A stretch of 64,000 nucleotides of DNA from Mucilaginibacter conchicola (GCF_003432115.1 NZ_QWDC01000001.1:310001-374000), one strand, 5' to 3'. Positions 1-8,990 are shown, counted from the first letter of the stretch. Numbers and translations are program-made. The notes: generated from the sequence alone by a model not told the origin.

Positions 1-561
1 ATAGTAAACCAGGATCAGTGGGGTTTCAGCACGGTATCGGTAAAAATAAAAGCCGGTAAATCAAAAGAAGCGCTGGAATACATTAAAGCTACCTGGAAAA
101 AGATCAACCCCGATTACCCTTTCGAATACCAGTTTCTTGATGACCATTTTGCCGAAGTTTATCAGGCAGATACACAAATAAGCAAAATAGTGGGCATACT
201 GGCCGTGTTGGCTATTATGATATCCTGTCTGGGTCTGTTCGGCCTCGCGTCATTCTCTGCTGAGAAACGTATCAAAGAGATAGGAGTGCGTAAAGTATTA
301 GGCGCATCAGTACAAAATATTGTAATGCTGCTTACCGGGCATTTTATAAAACTGGTGCTGATGGCCAACCTTATTGCATGGCCGCTTGCCTGGTACACCA
401 TTAATCACTGGTTGCAAGGCTTTGCTTTCCGTATTAATGTAACCTGGGGCTCGTTTGTATTTGTGGCCCTTGCATCGGTTTTTATAGCCGTTGCAACCAT
501 CAGCTTCCAATCCATAAAAGCAGCAATATCAAATCCTGTAAAAAGCCTTAGAAATGAATAA
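1..561 (+). CDS. ABC transporter permease, FtsX/MacB-like (5' truncated by window)
   Basis: The frame is open from base 1, so this is the C-terminal 186 residues of a longer permease. An extracytoplasmic segment (to about residue 60) precedes three membrane segments. The cytoplasmic motif EIGVRKVLGAS after the first of these and the C-terminal NPVKSLRNE are typical of the FtsX domain in Bacteroidota MacB-like permeases. The same motifs end the next gene (660-3044), so the two are paralogues in tandem. Such permeases work with an ATPase like the one at 3350 in mechanotransmission or efflux across the envelope; the substrate is unknown. An internal ATG at 190 is not the start because homology runs upstream of it. 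Confidence 0.88.
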   Translation: MVNQDQWGFSTVSVKIKAGKSKEALEYIKATWKKINPDYPFEYQFLDDHFAEVYQADTQISKIVGILAVLAIMISCLGLFGLASFSAEKRIKEIGVRKVLGASVQNIVMLLTGHFIKLVLMANLIAWPLAWYTINHWLQGFAFRINVTWGSFVFVALASVFIAVATISFQSIKAAISNPVKSLRNE

Positions 562-570
562 ATAATTAAA

Positions 571-655
571 TCATTGAGTCATTTGCTTCGCTGTCATTGG
601 GTCATTAACTGACCTAAAAGACAATGAACAAATGACTTGATGACCTAATGACCTA
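571..655. repeat. TCATT-word quasi-palindrome between the two permeases
   Basis: Left arm 571-607 and right arm 623-653 are imperfect inverted repeats made of the words GTCATT/TCATTGAG and their complements. The element fills the gap from just after the stop codon (561) to just before the next ATG (660). The 32 bases at 576-607 recur at 33799-33830 with one mismatch (TCATTGGGTC against TCATTGAGTC). No T-run follows, so it is not an ordinary intrinsic terminator. Between co-directional genes it could pause transcription or protect mRNA ends, but this is inference. Confidence 0.8.
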
Positions 656-659
656 AATT

Positions 660-3044
660 ATGTTAAAAAATCACTTTAAAATAGCTTTGAGAAACCTGTG
701 GAAACATAAGGTATTCTCTTTTATAAATGTAACGGGCCTATCCGTAGGTATTACCGCCTGTTTTTTCATTTACATGTATGTAGCCTTTGAGTTAAGCTAC
801 GATAAATTCCATAGCAAGGTAGATAACATTTACCGCTTGGTTACGGACATCAAAACCCCGTCAGAAACCATTAATACTGATGTAACTTCCTGGGCATTTG
901 GGCCGCATATAAAGCCAGAGTTTCCGGAGATAGAGGCCTTTGTGCGTGTAAGCGGCGAGAGCTTCCTGGTAAGAAAAGATAATATCAAATTCCAGGAAGA
1001 TAAGGCCCTGTATGCCGACTCAAACTTTTTTAAAGTGTTTGATTTTAAGTTGCTAAAAGGTGACGCCAAAACTGCGTTAACTGCACCTGCCAGCATCATT
1101 TTCAGCGAGACTTCAGTTAAAAAATATTTTGGCGATGCTGATCCAATCGGTAAAACAGTATTGATAACTGGTAATGCTGTACCTGCTATTGTAACCGGCG
1201 TTATGAAAGATATGCCGGCCAACTCACAGATAAAAGCGGATCTGCTGATATCTATGACCACCCTTACCCAAAAATTCCGAACGGATATTGACGACCAATG
1301 GGGTAACTACGGTGCAAGCACATATCTTTTATTAAAACCCGGCACCAACCCTAAAGCTTTAGAGGCCAAATTTGTGCCGGTGATTGAAAAGCTCAATGGC
1401 CGCGAACAGCGCGAACGCAAAATGGCGGCAACGCTTTTATTGGAGCCAATGAAAGATGTGTACCTGCACACCACCCGTGGCGGGCAGGAAGTGGGCAGCA
1501 TGAGCAATGTTTACATTTTTAGTATTGTAGCCGTATTTATCCTGTTAATAGCCTGTATCAATTTCATTAACCTTACTACGGCACGTTCTGTTGAGCGTGC
1601 AAAAGAGGTGGGTATCCGCAAAGTGGTTGGTGCGGCAAAAGGCGAGCTGGCCGCTCAATTTATAGGCGAGTCTGTAGTACTTTGTATAATTGCCTTTTTC
1701 ATCACACTGGCGCTTTCATCCTTACTGTTGCCTGTGTTTAATCAGTTGTCCGGTAAAGTGGTTAGCACTGGCATTTTTAGTAATCCGGGCTATGTTGCAG
1801 GTTTATTTGGGCTATCTGTATTAATAGGGTTACTGGCAGGTGTTTATCCGGCATTGGTGCTATCGTCGTTCAGGCCGGTAATGGTGCTAAAGGGCAGGTT
1901 TTCTACAGGTACCAAGGGCAATATGCTCAGGAAAACACTGGTAGTGGCGCAGTTCAGCATCTCTATAGCTCTCATCATAGGTACCATTGTAGTTTATGAC
2001 CAGATGAGCTTCATGCGCAATCAGGACCTTGGTTTCTCAAAAGAGCAGATGCTGGTGATGGATACCGATAATGATCCAGGTCAGGAAGCCTTTAAACAGG
2101 CCATAAGCACTTTGCCGGGCGTTAAAGCAACAACACTATCGTCGGCTATACCGGGTGGAGGCCACAGCGGTGCATACTCCGAGATTGAGAACAATAAAGG
2201 TGACCTGCAGGTGGCCAACCTTGCACTTTACTTTGTTGATTTTGATTACATTAAAGATTACGGCATTAAGATCATCGCCGGCAGGCCGTTCTCCCGCGAT
2301 TTCCTGAAGACAGATACCGCGCAGGCCATGATCATTAACGAGCAGGCTGTAAAGCTATTTGGTTATACTACACCGGAGCAAGCCATTGGCAAACGCTTTA
2401 AACAATGGGGCCGCGAAGGTAAAATAGTAGGGGTAATGAAGGATTTTCACTACCATTCGCTACAGGAAAAGATAGACCCGCTAACCATGCGTGTAGAGAT
2501 GAAGGCATTTAACAAAGTTTCGGTTAGGCTAAGCACTGCTAATCTGCCGGTAACACTGGCCAAGATCGAGAGCGCGTGGAAACAATACATCCCTAACAAA
2601 CCATACAGCTATTTCTTTTTAGATGAGTTTTTTGACCGCCAGTACCGCAGCGAGCAACGCTTTGGCAAGCTATTCTTCAACTTTGCCATACTGGCCATTG
2701 CCATATCATGCCTTGGCTTGTTAGGCCTGGCATCATACAGCACTTATCAGCGTACCCGAGAAATAGGTATCCGCAAAGTATTAGGCGCATCAACAAGTGG
2801 CATTGTTAACATGCTCTCTATCGACTTTATGAGGCTGGTATTGATATCATTTGTTATAGCAACACCGGTAGCCTGGTACTTTATGCACAAGTGGCTGGCG
2901 GATTTTGCTTACCGTATTGACATCCAATGGTGGGTGTTTGCATCGGCAGGTATACTGGCGCTGGTAGTAGCATTAACTACCATCAGTTTCCAGGCTATAA
3001 GGGCAGCATTAACCAATCCGGTGAAAAGTTTGCGTTCCGAGTAG
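660..3044 (+). CDS. ABC transporter permease, FtsX/MacB-like, full length
   Basis: The product has 794 residues, the usual length for the Bacteroidota two-module FtsX-like permease. An N-terminal membrane segment (about 20-42) is followed by a MacB-type periplasmic domain, a first FtsX module (about 285-430, with VGIRKVVGAAKGE), a second periplasmic domain, and a C-terminal FtsX module (about 670-794, with EIGIRKVLGAS). The opening MLKNHFKIALRNLWKHK is typical of the family. The gene follows a paralogue on the same strand with only the repeat at 571-655 between them. The substrate cannot be read from sequence. The matching ATPase is probably the gene at 3350, though a terminator-like hairpin at 3081-3109 lies between them. 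Confidence 0.93.
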   Translation: MLKNHFKIALRNLWKHKVFSFINVTGLSVGITACFFIYMYVAFELSYDKFHSKVDNIYRLVTDIKTPSETINTDVTSWAFGPHIKPEFPEIEAFVRVSGESFLVRKDNIKFQEDKALYADSNFFKVFDFKLLKGDAKTALTAPASIIFSETSVKKYFGDADPIGKTVLITGNAVPAIVTGVMKDMPANSQIKADLLISMTTLTQKFRTDIDDQWGNYGASTYLLLKPGTNPKALEAKFVPVIEKLNGREQRERKMAATLLLEPMKDVYLHTTRGGQEVGSMSNVYIFSIVAVFILLIACINFINLTTARSVERAKEVGIRKVVGAAKGELAAQFIGESVVLCIIAFFITLALSSLLLPVFNQLSGKVVSTGIFSNPGYVAGLFGLSVLIGLLAGVYPALVLSSFRPVMVLKGRFSTGTKGNMLRKTLVVAQFSISIALIIGTIVVYDQMSFMRNQDLGFSKEQMLVMDTDNDPGQEAFKQAISTLPGVKATTLSSAIPGGGHSGAYSEIENNKGDLQVANLALYFVDFDYIKDYGIKIIAGRPFSRDFLKTDTAQAMIINEQAVKLFGYTTPEQAIGKRFKQWGREGKIVGVMKDFHYHSLQEKIDPLTMRVEMKAFNKVSVRLSTANLPVTLAKIESAWKQYIPNKPYSYFFLDEFFDRQYRSEQRFGKLFFNFAILAIAISCLGLLGLASYSTYQRTREIGIRKVLGASTSGIVNMLSIDFMRLVLISFVIATPVAWYFMHKWLADFAYRIDIQWWVFASAGILALVVALTTISFQAIRAALTNPVKSLRSE

Positions 3045-3054
3045 GGATTGGTTA

Positions 3055-3115
3055 ATCAGTTAATTAGAGATTAGTTAGTTAGAGGTTAGGCTTAAATAGT
3101 CTAACCTCTTTATTT
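3055..3115 (+). terminator. Intrinsic terminator inside a TTAGAG-word repeat
   Basis: The stem AGAGGTTAG (3081-3089) pairs with CTAACCTCT (3101-3109) and is followed by a T-rich run. The upstream side (3055-3076) belongs to a repeat whose 22 bases recur identically at 52464-52485. It probably ends transcription of the permease genes. Confidence 0.75.
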
Positions 3116-3349
3116 TATATGCACCCCAACCTATCTCTAATAATTGTGCGCAAAGCGCACCTACAACTGTATCATAACCGTACGCATGCTGTTACACAAG
3201 CGTACAGTTTATGGTTTCAATAATTAATATAATTAATTGACATACAACTATTTATGACTTTGGTATATATTTCACTTATCAATACCAAAACAGTTTAAGA
3301 AATTGCGGGACAAATAACCCATTAATTCATCAATCACAATTAATAAAAC
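3116..3349. other. Leader region of the ATPase-tolC pair with several short hairpins
   Basis: No gene is seen. Three inverted repeats are visible. The first is GTGCGC-AAA-GCGCAC (3146-3160). The second pairs AACCGTACGC (3176-3185) with GCGTACAGTT (3200-3209), 9 of 10 bases. The third pairs TTTGGTAT (3259-3266) with ATACCAAA (3282-3289). The third lies about 60 bases before the ATG at 3350 and could be a regulator site; the first two could be RNA hairpins or repeat remnants. A TGACTTTG (3255-3262) is one mismatch from the Bacteroidota -7 box. Function is unproven. Confidence 0.45.
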
Positions 3350-4027
3350 ATGTTATCACTTCAGCACATTTCAAAGTATTATCAGGTAGGCGGAAACAAA
3401 AACTACGTTATTAACGACATCAGCATTGATGTTGAGCAGGGCGAGTTTGTTTCAATAATGGGCCCTTCGGGTTCAGGTAAATCAACATTGCTGAACATCA
3501 TCGGCATGTTAGATGAACCATCAGACGGCTTCCATTACTTTGTAGATCAACCGGTACATCAGCTAAAAGAGAAACAACGCTCGGCTTTATACAAACAATA
3601 TATCGGCTTCGTTTTCCAGGCTTATCACCTTATTGACGAGCTTACAGTTGCCGAAAACATTGAAACGCCGCTGATATATCAGGATGTAAAAGGAGCAGAG
3701 CGTAAAGCCATGGTTGCCGATATGCTGGATAGGTTCCAGATAGTTGGCAAGAAAGATCTTTTCCCTGCGCAATTATCAGGCGGACAGCAGCAACTGGTTG
3801 GTATTGCCCGTGCTTTGATAGCAAAACCAAAATTAATTTTGGCTGATGAGCCTACCGGTAACCTTAACTCAAAACAAGGCGAGGAGATAATGGAACTGTT
3901 CCGTAAGCTGAATAAAGAAGACGGCGTTACGATCATCCAGGTTACGCACTCTGAGAAAAACGCGGAATACGGTTCGCGCATTATTAACCTGCTGGATGGA
4001 AGGGTAGAGTCCATCAAAAACCTCTGA
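3350..4027 (+). CDS. ABC transporter ATP-binding protein, MacB/LolD type
   Basis: This 225-residue single-domain ATPase should power the FtsX-type permeases encoded upstream. Walker A is GPSGSGKST (38-46), the Q-loop lies in IGFVFQ (to 90), the signature is LSGGQQQ (142-148), Walker B is LILADEPTGN (162-171) and the switch histidine is H200. The residue after the signature is Leu149, where the family usually has Arg (QQQRV), and an extra aromatic stretch YFVDQPVHQL (64-73) replaces the more usual sequence. All catalytic residues are present. It is followed 13 bases later by a TolC-family gene, so the two form an operon. A membrane-fusion (HlyD) subunit is not seen here. Confidence 0.92.
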   Translation: MLSLQHISKYYQVGGNKNYVINDISIDVEQGEFVSIMGPSGSGKSTLLNIIGMLDEPSDGFHYFVDQPVHQLKEKQRSALYKQYIGFVFQAYHLIDELTVAENIETPLIYQDVKGAERKAMVADMLDRFQIVGKKDLFPAQLSGGQQQLVGIARALIAKPKLILADEPTGNLNSKQGEEIMELFRKLNKEDGVTIIQVTHSEKNAEYGSRIINLLDGRVESIKNL

Positions 4028-4040
4028 ACTATAACACAAA

Positions 4041-5474
4041 ATGCGATACTTTAAAATTTTACTTGGCACTTTAATAGCACTGTCGCCGGCGTTGGCAAAA
4101 GCGCAGACTGCAGATAGCGTACTTACTTTACAGCAATGCATTGATATTGCTGTAAAAAACAACCTCGACGTTAAAAAAAGCAGTATCCTGACACAATCAA
4201 GCAGGATAGACCGCAACCAGGCCAAAGAATACCTTTTGCCATCAATTAACGGCCAGGTTGACCATGGTATAAACAACGGTCGTAACATTAACCCGTTTAC
4301 CAATACCTATGTTGACCAGTCTTTGACCTATGGTAACTATAGTTTAAACGGTGATCTTACTTTGTTTAGCGGTTTGCAAAACCTTAATCGCATAAAACAA
4401 ACATCATTAGCTTACGAGGCCGGTAAAATGGATTTCCAGCAAGCTAAAGACCAGGTAACTATTAATGTGATCACGGCATACCTGCTGGTGTTGGATAATA
4501 CTGAGTTACTTTCACAAGCTAAAAAACAATTAGCTGTAGCAAAACAACAGGTTGATAGGTTAGAAATATTGGAAAAGAAAGGTGCTAATAAAACACCATC
4601 AGACCTGTATGATCTGAAAGGTACTTTCGGCGATAATCAGCTGTCCTTAGTTAATGCGGTTTCAACGCTCGAAACATCAAAATTAAACTTGCTGCAGATA
4701 TTGAATATCCCGTATCGTAAAGGCTTAACACTGGCTCCAGTTGACGCGCAAAACTTATCTAAGCAAACAGACGCTACGTCAGAGTCTATATATTCAACAG
4801 CTTTAGATCAGCTGGCATTGGTGAAAGCATCTACCTTAAGGCGTAAAAGCGCAGAGAAAGCTGTGAGTGTTGCCAAAGGTGCTCTGTATCCAACAGTATC
4901 ATTATTTGGTGGTATTTATACTAACTACTCAAGCGCAGCACAGCGTTCAGTATTCAGAGATTCAAGCGTGGTTAACACCGGGCAATACATCAACACCCCA
5001 ACCGGCCAGCAATCTGTACTTGTTAAACAAGCTAATTTTGATAACCGCAATATTGGATACTACGATCAGTTTAAAAATAACTACAGCACACAAGTAGGCG
5101 TTAGTATCAGGATCCCGATCCTCAACTATTTCCAAAATCGTAACAAAGTATCCAAGGCGAAATTAGACCTTGAGAACTACAAGGCCATTGAAGAAAACAC
5201 ACGTATTAAATTAAGGCAGGATGTTGAGCAGGCTTACCTAAATATGGAATCGGCATATAATAGATTTGGTGCGCTGCAGGAGCAGGTTAAAGCCTACGCC
5301 GAATCGTTCCGTATTGCAGAGATTCGCTTTAATGCGGGTGTGCTTAACTCGGTAGACTACGTGTTGGCCAAAAATTACCTTGATCGTGCTAATCTTAACC
5401 TCATCAATGCACGTTACGATTGCTACATTTACAACAAAATATTAGATTATTATCAAGGCCGATTGACACTTTAA
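4041..5474 (+). CDS. TolC-family outer membrane efflux protein
   Basis: The 477-residue product starts with a signal peptide (about 1-22, cleaved after ALAKAQ) and contains two OEP repeats (about 28-220 and 240-470) of long alpha-helices with strand segments, as expected for a trimeric outer-membrane channel. The C-terminal part with the LNSVDYVLAKNYLDRANLNL segment is typical of TolC homologues. It is translated directly downstream of the ABC ATPase, so it probably forms the exit duct of that export system. A strong terminator follows at 5500. Confidence 0.92.
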   Translation: MRYFKILLGTLIALSPALAKAQTADSVLTLQQCIDIAVKNNLDVKKSSILTQSSRIDRNQAKEYLLPSINGQVDHGINNGRNINPFTNTYVDQSLTYGNYSLNGDLTLFSGLQNLNRIKQTSLAYEAGKMDFQQAKDQVTINVITAYLLVLDNTELLSQAKKQLAVAKQQVDRLEILEKKGANKTPSDLYDLKGTFGDNQLSLVNAVSTLETSKLNLLQILNIPYRKGLTLAPVDAQNLSKQTDATSESIYSTALDQLALVKASTLRRKSAEKAVSVAKGALYPTVSLFGGIYTNYSSAAQRSVFRDSSVVNTGQYINTPTGQQSVLVKQANFDNRNIGYYDQFKNNYSTQVGVSIRIPILNYFQNRNKVSKAKLDLENYKAIEENTRIKLRQDVEQAYLNMESAYNRFGALQEQVKAYAESFRIAEIRFNAGVLNSVDYVLAKNYLDRANLNLINARYDCYIYNKILDYYQGRLTL

Positions 5475-5499
5475 GAAGCAAATAACCCTATAACAATAC

Positions 5500-5541
5500 A
5501 GTCCGGATGCACTATTTACAGTCGCCCGGACTTTTTTTTTG
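5500..5541 (+). terminator. Intrinsic terminator after tolC-like gene
   Basis: AGTCCGG (5500-5506) pairs with CCGGACT (5526-5532), followed by a run of T residues to 5540. It closes the ATPase-TolC operon. Confidence 0.85.
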
Positions 5542-5626
5542 TGCTTAAAATATATTTTTACAAAAAAATACATACCTCAACACAAAACACACTGTGTAAT
5601 GTTTAACCCTAAAATCCATTAAACCG

Positions 5627-6229
5627 ATGAAAAAATTATTACTTACCCTCGGCTTATTTGCCGCATTTACCACAATAAGCAAGGCTCAATTACTTCCAAG
5701 CGTACAGTTTGGTGCAAAAGCCGGTGTTAACTTATCAAGTTTATCAAACAACAACGGAACCTTCAGTTCTGATAACCGCGCAGGTTATCTTGCAGGTTTC
5801 TGGGCGCGTTTTGGTGCTATTGGCTTCAACTTCCAACCAGAGCTTTATATCACAAGCAAAAACGTTGATATCAACAATAGCAATGTTAAAATTGCTTCAG
5901 CTAAATTTACCAGCATTGATATCCCTTTACTTTTAGGCGGTAAAGTTGGTGCGTTTGGTTTAGGTGGCCGTTTTTATGCAGGCCCGTTATTATCGTTCGC
6001 TATTAATAAAGACAATAACTTTGGTACAGCGGTAAGCCAGGCAGCAAGCTTCCGTTATAAAGACTCAAACTTCGCTTTAACTGCAGGTGCAGGTATCGAT
6101 ATCAGACGTATCTCTATCGATCTGCGCTACGAAGCCGGTTTAAGCAAACAAGAATACTTTGATGGCTCAACCAACTACAAAACCCGTGTAAGCTTGTTTA
6201 ACTTAAGCTTAGGTTACGCGTTCTTGTAA
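5627..6229 (+). CDS. Outer membrane beta-barrel protein (PorT-like family)
   Basis: The 200-residue product has a signal peptide (about 1-21, ending SKAQ) followed by alternating hydrophobic strands with a glycine-rich start (VQFGAKAGVNLSSLS). This is the usual pattern of small outer-membrane beta-barrels in Bacteroidota. The chain ends in an aromatic-rich strand (LFNLSLGYAFL), as expected for BAM recognition. It stands alone between a terminator and a bidirectional terminator. No substrate or partner can be inferred. The gene at 7706 encodes a protein of the same type. Confidence 0.82.
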   Translation: MKKLLLTLGLFAAFTTISKAQLLPSVQFGAKAGVNLSSLSNNNGTFSSDNRAGYLAGFWARFGAIGFNFQPELYITSKNVDINNSNVKIASAKFTSIDIPLLLGGKVGAFGLGGRFYAGPLLSFAINKDNNFGTAVSQAASFRYKDSNFALTAGAGIDIRRISIDLRYEAGLSKQEYFDGSTNYKTRVSLFNLSLGYAFL

Positions 6230-6244
6230 AATATTTTACAGCAT

Positions 6245-6278
6245 AAAAAAGGCCCCGATAAATATCGGGGCCTTTTTT
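6245..6278. terminator. Bidirectional terminator between barrel gene and MFS gene
   Basis: A perfect 16-bp inverted repeat (A6-GGCCCCGATA / TATCGGGGCC-T6) with a 2-base centre lies between two convergent genes. A-run and T-run on the two sides allow it to act in both directions. Confidence 0.9.
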
Positions 6279-6293
6279 GTTTATATCGTTTTA

Positions 6294-7553
6294 TTATGCG
6301 TGCTGTATTGCATGTTTTAAAGCAGCGTTATGCTTGTATCTGAATACAAATGGGAATATCACCGCTATCACCAAGGCATAAGCTGCAAAAGTTATCCAGA
6401 TGCCATGCCAATCTTTTTGGCCATTTGGCATAATAAAATATTTATCTATAAGCCAGCCACTAACATTGCTGCCAAAGAACGCTCCAAAGCCATTTACCAT
6501 CATCATGAATAAACCCTGAGCGCTACCACGCATTTCAGGAGAGGCTTGTGTCTCTACAAACAACGAACCTGAGATGTTAAAAAAGTCGAAAGCCATGCCG
6601 TAAACAATACATGATAGAATAATCATCCATAAACCATCCGCAGGGTTCCCAAATGCAAATAGCCCAAAACGCAACACCCAAGCTATCATACTAAACAGCA
6701 TTACGTATTTGATACCGAATTTTCTTAAAAAGAATGGAATTGCAAGAATGAATAAAGTCTCTGATATCTGCGAGATAGACATTATAATTTCAGAGTGAGT
6801 TACAGCTAAAGTATTCTTGTATGCCGGATTCTTAGCAAAGTCGCTAAGAAAAGTATCTCCATAAGCATTTGTAAGTTGTAAAGCCGCTCCTAATAGCATT
6901 GAAAATGCAAAGAAAATAGCGAAACGAGAACTCTTAAACAGTTTAAAGGCATCAAACCCAAATAGCTCTATCCATGATTTTTTTTCATTTTTACCTGCAA
7001 GAGGTGGGCATTTTGGAAGTGTAAAAGCATAAAACCCAAGTGAAAGGGATACAAAAGAGGCAATATAAAATTGGTTCGCAGACTCTCCGTTATGGGTGAG
7101 ATTAATTGTCCACAAGGCAGCGATAAATCCAACTGTTCCCCATGTTCTGATAGGGGGAAAAACTTTTACGATATCTTCGCCTGATTTTTTAAGTGCAGAA
7201 TAGGAAACAGCTATTGATAAGGAAAGTGTTGGCATGTAAAAAAACATATTCAACAACATAACCCAAAAAAAAGCTACCGGATTGGTTACTTGAGCAAGAG
7301 TAAATAAGGTGGCCGCTCCTAAAATATGTAACAACCCATACAACCTCTCAGCATTAATATACTTATCAGATATAATACCGGCAATCGTTGGAGAAAATAT
7401 CGAAGCGATGCCCATTGTTGAAAATATCGCCGCGAATTGAATATTGCTACCTAAATTATTGGAAAACCAATATCGGCCTATAGATATAAGCCAAGCCCCC
7501 CAAATAAAAAACTGTAGAAAGTTCATCAGTATTAAGCGAAACTTAATATTCAT
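6294..7553 (-). CDS. MFS transporter, nucleoside:H+ symporter (NupG/XapB-like)
   Basis: The 419-residue product has about twelve membrane segments. It opens with NFLQFFIWGAWLISIGRYWF-type sequence, which is characteristic of the nucleoside:H+ symporter family (NupG, XapB, YegT) in which an aromatic-rich first helix is conserved. It is predicted to import nucleosides using the proton gradient. It is a single gene, converging with the barrel gene at 5627 and divergent from the barrel gene at 7706. Base composition is more A/T-rich than its neighbours. The exact nucleoside preference is not determinable. Confidence 0.82.
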   Translation of the reverse strand: MNIKFRLILMNFLQFFIWGAWLISIGRYWFSNNLGSNIQFAAIFSTMGIASIFSPTIAGIISDKYINAERLYGLLHILGAATLFTLAQVTNPVAFFWVMLLNMFFYMPTLSLSIAVSYSALKKSGEDIVKVFPPIRTWGTVGFIAALWTINLTHNGESANQFYIASFVSLSLGFYAFTLPKCPPLAGKNEKKSWIELFGFDAFKLFKSSRFAIFFAFSMLLGAALQLTNAYGDTFLSDFAKNPAYKNTLAVTHSEIIMSISQISETLFILAIPFFLRKFGIKYVMLFSMIAWVLRFGLFAFGNPADGLWMIILSCIVYGMAFDFFNISGSLFVETQASPEMRGSAQGLFMMMVNGFGAFFGSNVSGWLIDKYFIMPNGQKDWHGIWITFAAYALVIAVIFPFVFRYKHNAALKHAIQHA

Positions 7554-7649
7554 ATCATGCAGGCGGTAAAGTCAGTAAAAATCAACGTTTAAATAAAAGC
7601 GAAAATTAGCGAAATATTGCCAAACTATGAAGTAATTAATTTTCATTAA

Positions 7650-7684
7650 TTGATTAGGAAATGCGCTTTAAAGGTTTACATTTG
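7650..7684 (+). promoter_or_regulatory. Bacteroidota-type promoter for the barrel gene at 7706
   Basis: TACATTTG (7677-7684) is an exact match to the TAnnTTTG -7 box. A TTG at 7650-7652 could be the -33 box with 24 bases between, slightly longer than usual. Transcription would start near 7690, so the ATG at 7661 would lie upstream of the mRNA. This supports 7706 as the start codon. Confidence 0.5.
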
Positions 7685-7705
7685 CACCCTAAATTTTATC
7701 ACAGC

Positions 7706-8302
7706 ATGAAAAAAATTCTACTCTCAGCGGCAGCTTTGTTCTGCCTTTCTACAGCAGCTTTTTCACAAACTAAAGGTACAAATGTTGTAAGTGTACAAGT
7801 TGGTCTTAACTTAGCCAATGTAACTGCATCCGGCATTAGCAACAACGATTACAAAGCTGGTTTTAACGCAGGTTTAAATCTTGATCATTATTTTTCTGAC
7901 AGCTGGAGCTTAAAGATCGGCGCCCTTTATGATCAAAAAGGATGGGGTAAAGGTTATTTTGAAAGCACTACTACCGATTTTAAACTTGACTACATCACTG
8001 TACCGGTTTTAGCTAACTGGCACTTTGGCCGAACTAAAAACTGGTATTTAAATTTTGGCCCGTATGTTAGCTTTTTAACAAGCGCTAAAACAAGCATCGG
8101 TAGCAATGATGTTAAAGATTTTTTTAACACTACAGACGCAGGTATTGATTTAGGCATAGGTATAAAATTACCAGTATCAGAAACCACGAAATTCTTCATT
8201 GAACTTAGCGGACAAGGGGGTATAGCCAATATCAACAAAGATGCAACCGGCGCTACCATTCGTAACCAGGTATCAAGCATTAACGTTGGTATCAATTTCT
8301 AA
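7706..8302 (+). CDS. Outer membrane beta-barrel protein (porin-like family)
   Basis: An in-frame ATG exists at 7661, but it precedes the promoter box and adds 15 residues ahead of a perfect signal peptide. I therefore start at MKKILLSAA (7706), giving 198 residues. The signal peptide (about 1-20) ends in AFSQ and is followed by amphipathic strands with periodic glycine and aromatic residues, ending VSSINVGINF. It is a typical small outer-membrane barrel like the product at 5627, but the two are only distantly similar. A perfect palindrome (8315-8356) follows. Confidence 0.82.
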   Translation: MKKILLSAAALFCLSTAAFSQTKGTNVVSVQVGLNLANVTASGISNNDYKAGFNAGLNLDHYFSDSWSLKIGALYDQKGWGKGYFESTTTDFKLDYITVPVLANWHFGRTKNWYLNFGPYVSFLTSAKTSIGSNDVKDFFNTTDAGIDLGIGIKLPVSETTKFFIELSGQGGIANINKDATGATIRNQVSSINVGINF

Positions 8303-8314
8303 CGAAATTAAATA

Positions 8315-8356
8315 CAAACAAAAAGGGAAGTTGATATCAACTTCCCTTTTTGTTTG
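8315..8356. terminator. Perfect 42-bp palindrome acting as bidirectional terminator
   Basis: 21 bases on each side are fully self-complementary with no spacer; the centre is TTGAT/ATCAA. A- and T-runs border the GC part (GGGAAG/CTTCCC). It lies between the convergent genes ending at 8302 and 8359, so it should terminate both. Confidence 0.88.
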
Positions 8357-8358
8357 CT

Positions 8359-8961
8359 TTATGATGACTTACGTTTATTCAACTCATCGCGTATTTTGGC
8401 TGCTTTTTCATAGGCCTCTTCTGTTAGGGCCTGCTGCAAACGCGATTTAAGCTCGTCTTCACTCAATGTATTATAAGTGCCGCTTGCAGAATGCGTTGCA
8501 GTTTTTTCCTCTGGTGTTTCGTTAATATTTTCCAGGTAAACAAAATCATTACCCTCTATTACAATACCAGCGGTTGATAGGATAAACTCGTAAGTGTAAA
8601 TAGGGCAGTCAAACCGTACCGATACCGCAATGGCATCAGATGTACGGGCATCTATCTCAACAGTTTTCTTACCATCAAAACAAACCAGCTTGGCATAAAA
8701 AATACCATCAACCAGGTTGTAGATAATAATTTCCTGTATGCTGATGTTGAATGCCTGGCCAAGACTTTTAAAAAGATCATGCGTAAGCGGACGGCTCGGC
8801 GTCATCTTTTCAATTTCGATGGCAATAGCCTGCGCCTCAAAACTACCTATGATGATAGGTAATCTTCTGCGGCCATTAACTTCGCCTAAAACCAGAGCAT
8901 AAGCGCCGGATTGCGTTTGGCTGTATGATAGCCCCACGATGTCCAGCTCGATCTTTTTCAT
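8359..8961 (-). CDS. Bifunctional nuclease (DUF151) protein with C-terminal UVR motif
   Basis: The product (200 residues from MKKIELDIVGLSYSQ; an ATG 15 bases upstream at 8976 is possible) has the BFN/DUF151 domain. Conserved segments are LPIIIGSFEAQAIAIEIE, RPLTHDLFKSL, DGIFYAKL and DARTSDAIAVSVRF. The C-terminal LQQALTEEAYEKAAKIRDEL is a UVR motif like those of UvrB/UvrC. DUF151 proteins have reported RNase/DNase activity, but the physiological role in Bacteroidota is not settled. It lies 29 bases after etfA on the same strand and is probably co-transcribed with etfBA. Confidence 0.85.
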   Translation of the reverse strand: MKKIELDIVGLSYSQTQSGAYALVLGEVNGRRRLPIIIGSFEAQAIAIEIEKMTPSRPLTHDLFKSLGQAFNISIQEIIIYNLVDGIFYAKLVCFDGKKTVEIDARTSDAIAVSVRFDCPIYTYEFILSTAGIVIEGNDFVYLENINETPEEKTATHSASGTYNTLSEDELKSRLQQALTEEAYEKAAKIRDELNKRKSS

Positions 8962-8990
8962 GTCGTTACCCATCACTGCAAATATACACT

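Noticed and set aside
7661..7705. In-frame ATG extending the barrel gene upstream
   Set aside because: It precedes the TAnnTTTG box and the expected transcript start, and it would put 15 residues ahead of a complete signal peptide.
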